Assembly (NCBI GenBank): GCA_022749755.1
Contig: CM040445.1
Span: forward strand, 3,183,182 to 3,247,181
DNA length: 64,000 nucleotides
Reading direction: 5' to 3'
From: Azadirachta indica
Lineage: Eukaryota > Streptophyta > Magnoliopsida > Sapindales > Meliaceae
The translations under genes were made by a program, and so were the position numbers. The notes beneath the pieces were generated by a model, which was not told where the DNA came from, made no database searches, and saw only the letters and a program-made list of their open reading frames with translations. Shown piece after piece: positions 34,644 to 46,465 of this stretch (position 1 is the stretch's first letter; every line of letters begins with the position of its first letter).

Positions 34644-35620
34644 CAAATGATATATGAACTCTTATTTTATTGTCTAAATGATATTTATATCTTTACTTCG
34701 AAAATAATTTTTAAACACATTGTTTCTATTAATTTTTTCTGTTAAAATTAACTGTTAACTAACTTAATAATATAAATACCCTTTTTCATAATTTTTAATT
34801 GCTTTTTTAGTTAAATGAATTAGTTGCACGAAGAAAATTTAATTCAATTAAAAAATAAAAATTTAATTTATTTTCAATTCTTTTTTTAGTTTTTATTTTA
34901 AAATTTCACCTTTTTTACTTTTAACTTTAAGGCTTCTACTTTTTTATTCAATTTTATTTTTCATTTTTTATCTTAGTTTATAATTGAAACAACACTCATA
35001 TATTAGCAAATCATTATTATAAATTCAATAAGTGACAAAGAAATTCGAAAAACATAAAAAAATAATAATTAAAAATTTATTTTTTTTTAAAAGATTGAAT
35101 ATATATTGAAAAATTTCACCTTAGGTATAAAAATATCATTATTTTTAATTATTTTTATATTATTTGACTATTTTTCTTATTACTTAGTAAATTTACCATT
35201 ATTATTTCATAATATATAAGTGTTTTTTCAATTATAGATTAGGGTTAAAAGAAAAAAAAGATAGAAAAAATAAAAAAATGATGGAAATTTTGAAATAAAA
35301 AATCAAAAAAAAAATATGGAAAGACCTTAAAATAAAAAATAAAAAATTAAATAAAAAATAAATTAAACTTTTAAATTTTTAGTTGAAATAAAATTATTTT
35401 CATATAACTAATTTATTTAATTAAAAAATAATTAAAATTATAAAAAAAAGATATTTATATCATTATATTAGTTAAATAAAAGAAAAAAAAATATTTTTAT
35501 TATTAAACCAGTTAATAATTAATTTTAACAGAAAAAGTAAAGAGAAGTATATTTGAAAATTATTTTTAAAATGAAAGTATAGAAATTATCCAATTAATAA
35601 AATAGGTCAGATGTCATTTG
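34644..35620. mobile_element. Long-TIR MITE inserted downstream of the CPL4-like gene
   Basis: The left arm (34644 to about 34980) matches the reverse complement of the right arm (about 35270-35620) over 300 bp or more. Shared blocks include the terminal CAAATGA(t/c)AT, aaaataattttt, and ttctgttaaaattaa. The element is about 977 bp, AT-rich and non-coding. The duplicate CPL4 3' flank at 37800-37860 has the same flanking sequence without the element, which marks it as an insertion. A clean target duplication is not readable because both flanks are A-rich. Long arms suggest a Mutator-like or foldback MITE. Confidence 0.75.
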
Positions 35621-37344
35621 TTAAAAAAATAAAAGAAGAGAAGAAGTGTCTGTTAACAATTCAATCAGACAAGTTATACGAGTGCATCAAGACGACGAAG
35701 GCTCCTTGGCCAAAGCAAAAATATAACAATTGATGCTTGAAAATAATTTGTTGGGAGAATGACAATTAGACCCCAGATTTTTAAATAAATGTCACGTACA
35801 CTTTCGAGTCAAAAATATTTGTCATTAATACTTCTATTATATTTTTTTTGTTTTCGTTATACTTTAATTGTTTTGACTACTGTGATGACAAAATACTTTT
35901 TATTATTTGCTACAGAATGACATAATTTTTACATAAAAATGTAACGACGAATATACCTTTTTAAATTATAAAGCAACCATTTTTTATTTAAAGATAAATA
36001 TATAATTTTAGATTAACTTAAAAATTAGATTAACTTAAAAAAATCACCAACACAGAATTAACTTAAAAAATATAAAATATTTTTTTCTGTACCCAGAATG
36101 TTTTTCTTTCCATACGTACACAACAAAATCTGATAAGAAGCTATTAAAACACATTAGTTGCATAACAAAATTCCAGTTTTGATCACAATGTTCTTGATTT
36201 CTCAACAATTACAGAAATTGCTCACAAAAGTATAATCTCAATCATCATACACTTAAAAAAATTCAAACAAACAATCTTAAATGTTATATATCATAATCCA
36301 ATCAAATAGGAAATAAAAACAAAAAACCCAGCAACCAGAGGCATAGTCTCGTTACCACCCACTTTCATCACCTTCTTAAATCTTAAATTTATGTATTTTT
36401 ATAATTAATTAATTTAATATTATTTTTAATGAAAAATTAAAAATAAATTGTAACCTAAATCTAGAAAAAACCCATCTTCAGCCATTAGGCTAGTAGCCCG
36501 ATGGTGAGTTCATTCTTATCCCCCGTTGGGAGTATGGATTCCTCACTAGATGGAGATATTTTTCAAAAATTTTTGAGCAAATTTCTCTTTAAGAAAAATA
36601 GATTATCTGAATATTGAGTATATCGTAACAATATCTTCCAACTTTTCAGTCGACTTTTAATTATATATCAGTAAACTTATAAATAATATAAGATAGTAAC
36701 ACTAAAAAATTCAGTCGACTTTTAATTATATATCAGTAGACTTATAAATAATATAAGATAGTAACACTAAAAAAAATCGTCTTTACTTTCCACATTTAGT
36801 GCCGCCCACCTTCCCGCGGTGCAAGGTTTCTTGCCATTGATCTTGGCTGTCAAAGCCACTTGCTTGCAGCTCTCATTCATACCTCTCACTCATAACCAAC
36901 CAGAGGCATTTGCGACCAAACCCATTTACGACTAAACCCATTCGGGACAAAAGCCGATCGCCTCTGTCTCATGCCTCTCAATGACAGCCAAACGTATTTG
37001 TTTCGTTTTTAATTTTAATTTTTGTTTTGTTTAAGAGTGTATTTGATTTGTAAGAAGAAGAAGTAGAAGAAGAAAAAGAAGATGACGAAGAAGATGAAAA
37101 GAAGAAATAAAAAAGAATTTGAAAAAAGAAAAAGATGAAGATGAAGAAGAAATCTGAAAAAAAAGAAGAAGAAGATTATGAAGAAGAGGAAGATGGGGCG
37201 CTAGAAAAAAAGGGAAAGATTTAAGGTTTTTCTTTTTTTCTTCTTTTTTTATTATATAATTATTTTATTAATATAATTTATTCATTATATTTATTTTTAA
37301 AATGGTAAAAACGAAAAGTGAACGTGGAACAGAAAACATGACCA
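35621..37344. other. Intergenic, no gene; purine-rich tract
   Basis: The segment 35640-35760 continues the CPL4 3' flank homology (compare 37845-37945). From about 36780 to 36990 is a GC-richer patch without a recognisable gene. A long GAA/GAT-rich purine tract lies at about 37050-37200; it reads like acidic or Lys-rich codons but has stops. Confidence 0.45.
36645..36774. repeat. 65-bp tandem duplication
   Basis: Copies 36645-36709 and 36710-36774 differ at one base (cagtaaac versus cagtagac). Near identity implies a recent duplication. Confidence 0.9.
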
Positions 37345-37349
37345 TTAAT

Positions 37350-37830
37350 AGAACCAAGGACCATCGCTGGGCTGAGCAACCCAATATAATTTTGGTGCAT
37401 TCCCGGTGGTTAAGAGTTATGCTGCCTACTATTTTTGGAAAAAGCAGTTATTTTCCACTTTACATTATTTAATTTCTTCTTTTAAGTTATGTCGCATTCT
37501 GCGTGATACGACGTTGGTGATTTTCCTTCTGGGTGCTTGTATTGAATGGATGAAAATGATTTCTTCAACTTGTTCTAATTGACAGACTTATGAAAATTTT
37601 TAATAATTAATATAACTTCTATTGATAAGAGCGCATTGCCTGTTTTACTCTTACTTGAATTTCTTCAAACTAATTTCCCTGCATCTTGTTGTATCAAGAT
37701 TTTTGTAGTAATCATTTTTTGGTCAAGTCTAAATTAAGTTTACCAATTTTCAACTCGATCAAGAAGAAAAACCAGAATTAGTGATACTCAGGGTGCCCTA
37801 AATAAAAGTTAAGGAAAAAAAAAAGGGAAA
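37350..37830 (+). pseudogene. Truncated duplicate of the CPL4-like gene 3' end
   Basis: It matches the last ~40 codons and about 350 bp of 3' flank of the CPL4-like gene (34165-34640): gctgggctgagcaac, ttggtgcat, tatgctgc(c/t)tac, ttattttccactttaca, then ttatttaatttcttctttta. The reading frame is broken (a short insertion after cggtgg and a deletion before ttattttcc). Homology continues past 37845 into sequence that in the first copy lies beyond the MITE. Confidence 0.85.
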
Positions 37831-38294
37831 GAAAATCCCGTTTGTTTTAGCAATTCAATTACACATATACCCAAGTGGGACAAAGCGGTGTAGGTTTGCT
37901 GGCAAAAGCAGGAATATAAACGGTCAATGGTTCTTAATAATTTCCGTGATTTCTGAGTAAACATTGTGACAAGTCAGCTAATCTCTTATTTTCGCAATCG
38001 TTTTTCTTTTTCGCGTTGCTGTCTCAGGAGAAAATATTGGTAAAATATGTACTGACATCAGTTTTGATCAATTTTCGATCATACGACGGCGGGGCATAAA
38101 AAATATCCGAACTGGAAATTGACACAAATTCTTTAAACACCACGTATTAAATAATGGCAGTACAGAGGTAGAACAGGTCATAAGAGTATAAGCATTAATT
38201 AATAGAACATATATAGCAAATAGCAAATCATCAACTTGCAGGCGGCTGGCCCTGGAGAATTAACCTTATTCTGCTGCCAATTGTATGTAGAAAC

Positions 38295-39089
38295 TTATAA
38301 CATTTTAGATAGAAGGCCACCATCAACCAGCAGATCGTGCCCATTCACAAACTCAGAATCTTTAGATGCAAGAAACAACGCAGCATCTGCAACATGATGG
38401 GCTTTAAGCACAATCCCTTTCAGCGGTGGATGCACCTCACAGGTTTTCTCAACCTCGTCCATTTCCATACCCAGAGTTTTGCACAGCGCCGGTGTTGCCA
38501 CTCCATACGGGGAGACGCAATTGACCCTGATCCCATTTGCTCCAAGCTGCGTGCTTGCCGCTCGAACCAATCCCAGCACTGCATGCTTCGACATATGATA
38601 GTCAGTGCTGTATTTATCGCCGCGGCTGGCTGACACACTTGCCGTGCACACGATGCTACCCCTCACGCTCTTCTCAACCATCACACGCGCCGCATACTTC
38701 ACGCATGCAGCCATGCCGCGGACGTTGATGGCAAACAGGCGGTCCAGGCCAGCAAAATCAAGATCAAGGACAGTCTGAGGAGAGCTACTTAGAACTCCAG
38801 CATTACTAAACATGACGTCGAGCGTACCATAATTTTGGACCGTGAAGTCAACTAATGCTTTGACTTGATCTTCTTTCCTGACATCACAGTGCATGTACTT
38901 GCACTTGTCTTTGCCGATGGATTCGGCTACTTGTTTGCCTAGATCGTCCTGGATATCAGCGATCACTATCATCCGCGCGCCATGAACAGAAAAAAGACGT
39001 GCTGTTGCCTCCCCGATGCCGCTTGCGCCACCAGTGATTATGACTACTTTGCCTTCCAATTTCTGGGTGAGCGGCGCAGATTCTTGCAT
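38295..39089 (-). CDS. Short-chain dehydrogenase/reductase, second SDR paralogue
   Basis: Intronless classical SDR of 264 aa, ATG at 39087-39089 (MQESAPLTQKLEGK). TGGASGIG is at residues 19-26, Asp45 after beta-2 (NAD preference), NAG 96-98, and catalytic Ser151, Tyr164 and Lys168. It is clearly paralogous to the SDR at 30838-31611, with the same length core and motifs such as FSNAG(I/V), INVRGMAACVK and RVNCVSP(H/Y)G(L/V)ATP. Differences cluster in the substrate loop after the active site (CKTLGMEMDEVEKTCEVHPP versus CQSYNMSVEAVEKIFEPHIP), which may mean different substrates. Expected role: NAD-dependent oxidation of a secondary alcohol in specialised or hormone metabolism; the substrate is unknown. 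Confidence 0.92.
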   Translation of the reverse strand: MQESAPLTQKLEGKVVIITGGASGIGEATARLFSVHGARMIVIADIQDDLGKQVAESIGKDKCKYMHCDVRKEDQVKALVDFTVQNYGTLDVMFSNAGVLSSSPQTVLDLDFAGLDRLFAINVRGMAACVKYAARVMVEKSVRGSIVCTASVSASRGDKYSTDYHMSKHAVLGLVRAASTQLGANGIRVNCVSPYGVATPALCKTLGMEMDEVEKTCEVHPPLKGIVLKAHHVADAALFLASKDSEFVNGHDLLVDGGLLSKML

Positions 39090-39487
39090 TTTGAAAATAC
39101 AAAAAGCCTGCTCGGAGACAGCTGGGAGGAATTAATGAGATATATGTAGTATCCCCGGCAATGAGTTTTTATCGTTGTGCCAACATCCTATCTTTGATAA
39201 TTTATAGAGAAATGGATTTAACTTGAGCTTGCATGAGAATTGAGAACTGACTTGTCAGCAGCCCAGCTAAACTATGGTTAGTATGCCGGACACACGAGTT
39301 AAAATGTTGACTATTCGAGACATAAGAGTGAGAATTGCAGTGGCCAAATCCCACGGGTACTGTAAAATAATTGGGAAATTCCAGCTTCTCAGGTCATACA
39401 AGATGTTTACCATAATTTTATATTTAATTATTTTGAAAGTTTGACGGAGAATGAGAAGTACCTCACTGGCTGCTTAGTTGAGGCGGC

Positions 39488-39519
<32 letters not shown>

Positions 39520-40273
39520 ACAGCCACGCAAGACTAACTGGATTGAGGTGGCTCGGCGTGATATATACTGTTTTTGTCGCAATTTGAAAATCCGGCTTCG
39601 ATGTTTACAAAATCTAAACATATTTCGAAAATCGACTTAAATATTGATGTATTGGACTTCCCACCAAAGTAGACTTTGACTAACGTTAAACATTTATTCT
39701 TCTGTCACTTTCTTGGCCGCCAATTAACAATTATTACAAGCTACAAATAATTACTGATCAATTCTACACGCTCTCAGTAACATCTTTCCCATAATTGGTC
39801 GTTAATAACCTAATTAATACCATCCAGAGGAATCCCGGAAACTGAGATTCTCTTTTATATGCAACAAGATAGAGAACCTGGACAGCAAGCTTAGCTTGAA
39901 TAAATCCAACAACATACTACCATCATTAGCTAGCTTGAATGAAATTATACGCGTTACATGCTGTATCCTAAGCTAATAGTTTGTTGTATTGGCTATGTAT
40001 ATGTTTGGTATTGAAATCGTAGGATGTGAAATGTTAATAGAAAAGGTGATTGATTCTCCTAGAAGTTGGTGTGTTCATCAAATAAAGAAATCTCAAAGTA
40101 ACTTCAGTAGGTTCATGGCAACATGCACATCGATCAATTTGCAGATGAGAAAAATATAATATACAGGCCCCTAGGAGAGGGGCAAAACGCTTGCAATATA
40201 AGGTGGGGTAGTAACTACACATTCTAGCAGAATGTAATAAGTAGGCTAGTTCTGGATATCTTCTTGTATCAAT
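39090..40273. other. SDR 2 upstream region and LRR-kinase 3' flank
   Basis: No exon is seen. A T run of about 28 bases lies at 39493-39520. The region carries the SDR promoter on its left side and the receptor-kinase 3' UTR on its right. Confidence 0.45.
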
Positions 40274-43200
40274 TTAACAATAATCTGAATGGGACTCGTA
40301 AAAATCGCTAGGGCAAGGTGACATGACCTCTTGCTCTAGCAGCTGCATAACCTGATTCATGGTTGGCCGATCATCTGGATTTGCATCGGTGCACCTTGCA
40401 GCTATTTCAAGAACTGCTTCTACAGTTTCCAGATCAACATCAATGCATCGTTTATCTACTACATCTTCCAATCTGTTCTCTCTCAGTAGAGTGTTCATCT
40501 GTATAAGAATAGATAATTATTTTTTGTAACCTTAAAAATGGAAACAAATCCGCAAACAATCTACTTCTATCAGATCCTTAGGCACGTGAAGATAGAAAAT
40601 TTTAGAAAAGCTTACCCAACCAACAACATTTAAACCTCTCTTTACAAAAGTCGGATCAGTAGGCCTTTTCCCAGTTACAAGCTCAAGCAAGAGAACTCCA
40701 AAGCTGTACACATCCGACTTCTCAGTAGCTCTCCCACTTTGCAGATACTCTATTTCAAAGTAATAGATAAAAATACAAATAAAAAACACCAATTATTATG
40801 GACTGGATAAACAGCGACAACTATGTAGAACCGCACACAAGTGCCAGAGTAGAATGTTGATTCAACAAACCTGGCGCCAAATAGCCAAAAGTGCCAGCAA
40901 CCACAGTTGTGACATGGGCTTCCTCATCTACCAAAAGCTTGGCAAGACCAAAGTCAGAGACATGGGGCTCCAAGTTTTCATCAAGAAGAATGTTACTGGA
41001 TTTTATATCGCGATGAACTATCTTTGGAGAGCAGTCATGGTGCAAATATGCCAACCCCCTGGCAGAGCCAAGGGCTATTTTCAAACGAGCACTCCAGTTC
41101 AGCAATTGCATCCCTTCAGCACGTTCTGAAAGGCAAAGGCATGAGGTTAAGAAAACACATTCGATAAGCTTTTTTTTTTTTTCCCTGCTCTTTAGTTAAA
41201 ATATATTTGTACGTGGATATTTTTGACATGTCATATTACAAGAAAAGCTGACACTTACCATGCAGAATATCATCTAAGCTGCCCATAGACAGATAATCAT
41301 AGATGAGAAGCTTTGATGCAGGAAGCCTGCAGTAACCCCGCAGATTGACCAAATTTATGTGCTTGATGCTACCTAAGATCTCTAACTCCCTCTCAAACAC
41401 TTGATCAGATCCTTCACGACTCCGATCAATTCTTTTAACAGCAAAAGTTCCACAATCATTCATGACCATCCTGTATACAGTACCAAATCCTCCTGATCCT
41501 ACAACATCCTCCTCATCAAGAGCCTCCAGCTTCTCAATGATTTCACATGAGGGGTATGGCATATCACCATGAAAAGTAATAAGCTTTGTACCTATTGAAA
41601 AATTTAAGAATTAGCAGGAAAGCAACAGACTAAGAAAAGGAAAAGCACAATATTTTGATAAATATTCAGCTTACTAGCTTCTTGATCAACTTGCTTTCGG
41701 ACTTCAGTGTATCTCTTCACAGCTCTTTCCTTCTTTGACAGCAAACATATCCAGAGGAATGCAAGGAGCACAATAAGTGCAAGACCCAGTGTGGACATTG
41801 CACCAATCAAAACTCCTTTCATGTAATGAGAGGATCGTTTGGCAGGGACTGGAAATCCCATGGCAAATAACAAGTATTAGAGTGTGTATACCCATTTGTA
41901 CAAAGCAACTTCCTAATAAATTAACAGTAGGGACAAGTACTGCTCAGGAGATCTCTTTTCAACGACAAAAGGAACATAACATTAATACTTGCCTGCAACT
42001 TCATCACTTGCTGCATGAGGTAGCACAGCAGGAAATCCCATGGAGGTTCGACATGGCTTGTTAACCTGTCGGCCACAGAGATCCAAATTTCCAATAAACC
42101 TAAGCAGCATAAGCAAGGCAGCATTAGAACAAGCTCAGAAGATGAATACCAAAATGGAATAGAAGTGATAATTAAGAAGTCAGTGTCACAGTATTACATT
42201 TGTCTTATATATATATATATACATATACCAAATAATTTTGAGGGTGCAGAACAGCACGCATGGTTTTTAGATAGTTCTCATGAATACACATTAGATAGGC
42301 ATATTTAAAGCTATGCTGCAACCTTAACCAGTGAGGATATATAACCTAGTGAACCTGACCTTAATGACCCCCCTTAGGCAATCAATGAATCATGCATGTC
42401 CATACACAGGAGACGCACTCTATTCTAGTGGATGAATTATGACATTTCATACACAGAATGTCTTTGATACAATTCAAATCATGTCATATAACAAGAATAC
42501 AATTTGAAGGCTAATTATATGGCACAGCAATTCATGTACTAATTTTAGTTTAGTTTGCATTGTGTGATAGCACTTACTTCATAAAGTTTACTATTTATAA
42601 GATATTTTATTAAAAGACTCTAGAGAAGAGTCAATGAAGTAATAATTGTCAAATGTTAGTTGGTCGTAAATATTTTATCAAGCATATACATTTATAACAG
42701 AAAGAAAAGCAAAAAGAAAACATGAGTACTCACGACTTGTTCCCAAAAGCGCTTAGGGCCCCAAAATCAGGGATTTCACCAGAGAAGAAGTTGGTGGACA
42801 AGTTTCTGCATGAAAGAGCACCGTAATACATGATCAAGACGCATTCTCCTGGTCATATGTGATGGCAATAAGTGGAAACCATGCATACCCAAATTTGAAA
42901 GGTAACTGTAACTCTATTAAACTTACAGGTAGTGCAAATGCGTGAGACGGCCAAGAGAAGAAGGTATAGCACCCTTCAGTAAATTGCTTGACAGATCCCT
43001 AGATTCAATATTTCAGTATGAGTAAAAATATTCAATCAACCAGGATTCAAAATTTGGACCCGGCAATAGAATGACAAGGAGAGATCTTACAATATAGAGA
43101 GAAAAGAGAGGTTTCCAATATTTGCCGGTATCCCTCCTTGAAGATAATTTGCCCTCAAGTACCTACATTGACGGTTACAGCACGTGGCGTCAGGTGCATT

Positions 43201-44354
43201 TACATATCACACATGGAAAAAAAAGAGTCTAATGAGAGATCATGTAATATCAATAACCACTCAATTCTTTTGCCATATTTACTTACAAGGCTCTGAGCTC
43301 TGTACAATTTGTAATCTCATTAGGAATAAAACCATGTAAGCTGTTTTGGTGAAGTGCCCTGTTTCAGGTTAAAATGAAAATTACGGTAATCAGAGATGTA
43401 CCGATGGTTATTTTCAGCGTTTCAAGCAGATTAACGAAAAAAACAAATAAACAAAGAAAGACAAAAAAGGGCATAGAACTTACAATCTCTGCAATCTACT
43501 GAGTTTACCAATGCTGGGAGATACAATGCCGCCCAATTGCATGTAAGGCAGATTACTGAATAACCCAACATATTAATTAAATTATATTTGAAAAACAAAT
43601 TTAAGGAGTAATTACAATGTGGAAGCGAAAGTAAATTAGGGCAGAATGGAGGTGACGTACATAGAGCGAACTCGTTGGTCGTGGGGATGGCAAGAAATCC
43701 CAGTCCATTTGCAGGGAGATTCATCAGTAGGTTGCCAGTTCCCAAGCAAGTTTCTACTATCATTCAAAGAGCTTTTGATTTCCAACAATGTAACTCCTGG
43801 AAAATAAGATTATATCATGAACAATATCCGAAAATTAATATCAATTTCACTTTCATTTGATTATAAAAGATTATCTTCTCTACAATAGTAATGGCGACGT
43901 AAAACATCGAGTCAAACACTTCTCTTTTTCCCCGAAAGGTAGCAGCTTTTGAAGTGCTGAACAGAAATAACACTTATTTACATTAAATCAGATAATATCC
44001 CAGTTTACAAAACCTACACATCCAAGGCACGGATCCGTAGTTTACGTTATAGTGCCTAACTTCCCTTTTTAAGCCAGGGATTTTTTATATTTGGTGGACA
44101 GATTATCAACAAAACCACCATGTTTTTAGCTAACAACAAAAGCCCCATACTCCAAACTCGTTCTCCCAGCAACAAAACATGTTAATTAAAATAAACACTT
44201 AAAACAAATGAAAAAATAACTCAAAAAAGAATCTGAGATGGAATGAAGATGGAATGAGGATGTTACCATCTTCAGTGAGAGAAAGGCAGCAAGAGCTGAA
44301 GAGGATTGCTGCAGTAATCAGTGAGAAGATCAAAACCAGCCCACCCATTTTCAT
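40274..44354 (-). CDS. LRR receptor-like Ser/Thr kinase (At5g62710/FEI-like)
   Basis: Plasma-membrane receptor kinase of about 603 aa. Thirteen exons (minus strand): 44267-44354, 43661-43796, 43484-43555, 43287-43358, 43091-43162, 42927-42998, 42734-42805, 41993-42099, 41675-41848, 41259-41591, 40871-41125, 40616-40749, 40274-40498. Phases agree throughout. A signal peptide ([19 protein letters not shown]) is followed by an LRR N-cap with [17 protein letters not shown]. Five LRRs are each carried by one 72-bp exon. A CGR...C juxtamembrane part and one TM segment (~240-266) follow. The kinase has GSGGFGTVY, Lys in [14 protein letters not shown] (RD type), DFG and APEYLQ. The C-terminus is [13 protein letters not shown]. 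Intron 8 has a GC donor (gcaagt). No defects are seen. FEI-type kinases act in cell-wall and development signalling. Confidence 0.93.
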
Positions 44355-46460
44355 TCCTCCTTCCAAATGGGCTTCTTGGATGACCAAGCCTCTTAATTTT
44401 CACAAAATCACTATACAGTGTACTCACTCAGGCCTCAGTTACAGGGATGATTAGAAGCAGTGAAGATAACGGTGAAGGAGAGAGGAGAAGGAGATGTGAT
44501 GATAATTTGAAGCTACCTTTCATAAAACTAATAATTATTTTAAGCACTAAAGAGAGAGAGAAAAGAAAGATTTAGTATTTTTTCCTATATTTTATGAGCA
44601 GAGTGAAAGACAGACTTTTTGAAAATGTGTATGGAAAGTTGTGCCGCAAATAAGTAGCCGTTCGTTGTCCAATGGAATTCAAACACATTGCCCAAAACAA
44701 TACTCTCTCTTAGTACAAAATTCAATGTACTCGCTCTACATGCAAGCTTAAAACCATTTTGCTAATTTTTTTACATGAAACATATATAGATCCAACATCC
44801 AAGCATCTGTAAGAAAAATTAGGGAGAGAGTACATACACTTTCTGTGCATCCATACAAGTAGCCTTTCAAGGAATGGCTTTTGTTTTCTACCTAACAAAG
44901 TCTGCGAAGGCATTGAAACATGTCTGACTCGAATCAGGATTTCAATATATATAAATATATATATATGTATATAAACAGCAGAAATTTGGGGATACTAACA
45001 TTTCCATCCCTGATTGTTTCTGTCTTCCCGTATAAAGATATAGTTTTCTATGTATATCAAATAGATCTCTCGTTCCTGTTAAAATAACTAATATATTCTT
45101 TATTTGTGATACAAATGATGTACTTATCTATAAAATATAAAAATTTAGGGGCGGGAATATTAATTACTTCATTAGATTATGTAGCAAATAGGTTTTATTT
45201 CAGGCCAAAAGGTGGGCCATCCTGATGAGCCACGGTGTATTAATTAATAGTCCAGCTCTACGTTCCTTTCACGGGCATGCATTCAAACGTCCTCTGTTTT
45301 GTTCATCACTGTGTAAACATAGTGAAGGTTTCTTCATTAGTAAAGGTCACTCATCTTTTTTGTTTGTATAATCAGCCTAATCTTGTTGAACCCAGAATGA
45401 ATTTGGAGGTTATTTGTTTCAAAATTTGAGTTTAAATTAGAACTAAACATGGTAGTTGGATGTTAATATATAATTTATTTGTGCACTACGGCAATCAATT
45501 GACGCAAGAAAGAGATAATGTATGCATAACTACTGCAATCGATTTTATGCTTTGACCATAATAAGCAAGTTGGTATTTAGGAAAACCCATTTGGGTCAAA
45601 TTCTGAGGATGATAGAATTGATTTGAATTTAGAACAGAGGAAAAAGGGCCTTTACCTTTACTCCATATATATTCTAACGCATGATGTATATATATATTCA
45701 ACTTCAGAATGATGAGTAGCTATTTTCCGTTGTAAATGCTATAGCTTATGTTTCAAGCAAATGGTGGGTGCATTGTAACCAGCCTGATATGGTCTCAAAC
45801 ATATTGATTAGAAATTGCCCTTCTTATGGAATGTCAATGTCACATGTAGAAAATAAAATACTAGTGCATTTCCACTTTATATAACAAATTATAATACAAG
45901 TACTTTGAAGTTTTATTTTAATATTAATTGTTGGGAAGGATGGGCTCAGGCCCATAACCTAATTTTTGGAAAAATGAGCTCAGTGCATAAGATTGACAGG
46001 ATTTATAATAAGCAATCTTTAACACCTGATCAGTTATTTTTAATGTTGAACCAATCGCGATCAAGTTAGTTATGCTCATACACTTTATGAAAAAAGTTCG
46101 ATCAAAAGAAATTCTTGCGGAGTAAAAAAAATTAATTTTAAAAGTTTTAATTTAAAACGTATTAAGATTCTGCGAAATACATTTCAAGTTTCTTTAAAAT
46201 TCTTAATGTTACTGAAAAAAAGAGAATTAGCATTATATATATATAGAACATTCTTCTCACACAGAAAAAAAAAGAGAGAGTTCTCTCTAAAAGCATAAGT
46301 AGTAAAGAGAAAAATCCAATCTTTACGGCGTTATACCGAATAACAACATTAATATTGCACGTCAAATTCTTATTTAAAGGATATTTAAGATTACAACCTA
46401 CATACGACCTTTGTATACTTTAAGTAACTAGAACCGTGAAGTAGCGGTATATCTATATTT
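44355..46460. other. LRR-kinase upstream region and intergenic
   Basis: No gene is recognised. From about 45740 the sequence matches 53170-53390 (the 3' flank of the second P450 pseudogene), marking the left edge of a duplicated block. About 45920-46370 has no counterpart there and may be an insertion. Confidence 0.45.
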
Positions 46461-46465
46461 CACTG

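Noticed and set aside
37050..37200. GAA/GAT-rich tract as an acidic protein exon
   Set aside because: Frames are interrupted by stops and there are no flanking splice sites or homology; simple-sequence expansion is more likely.
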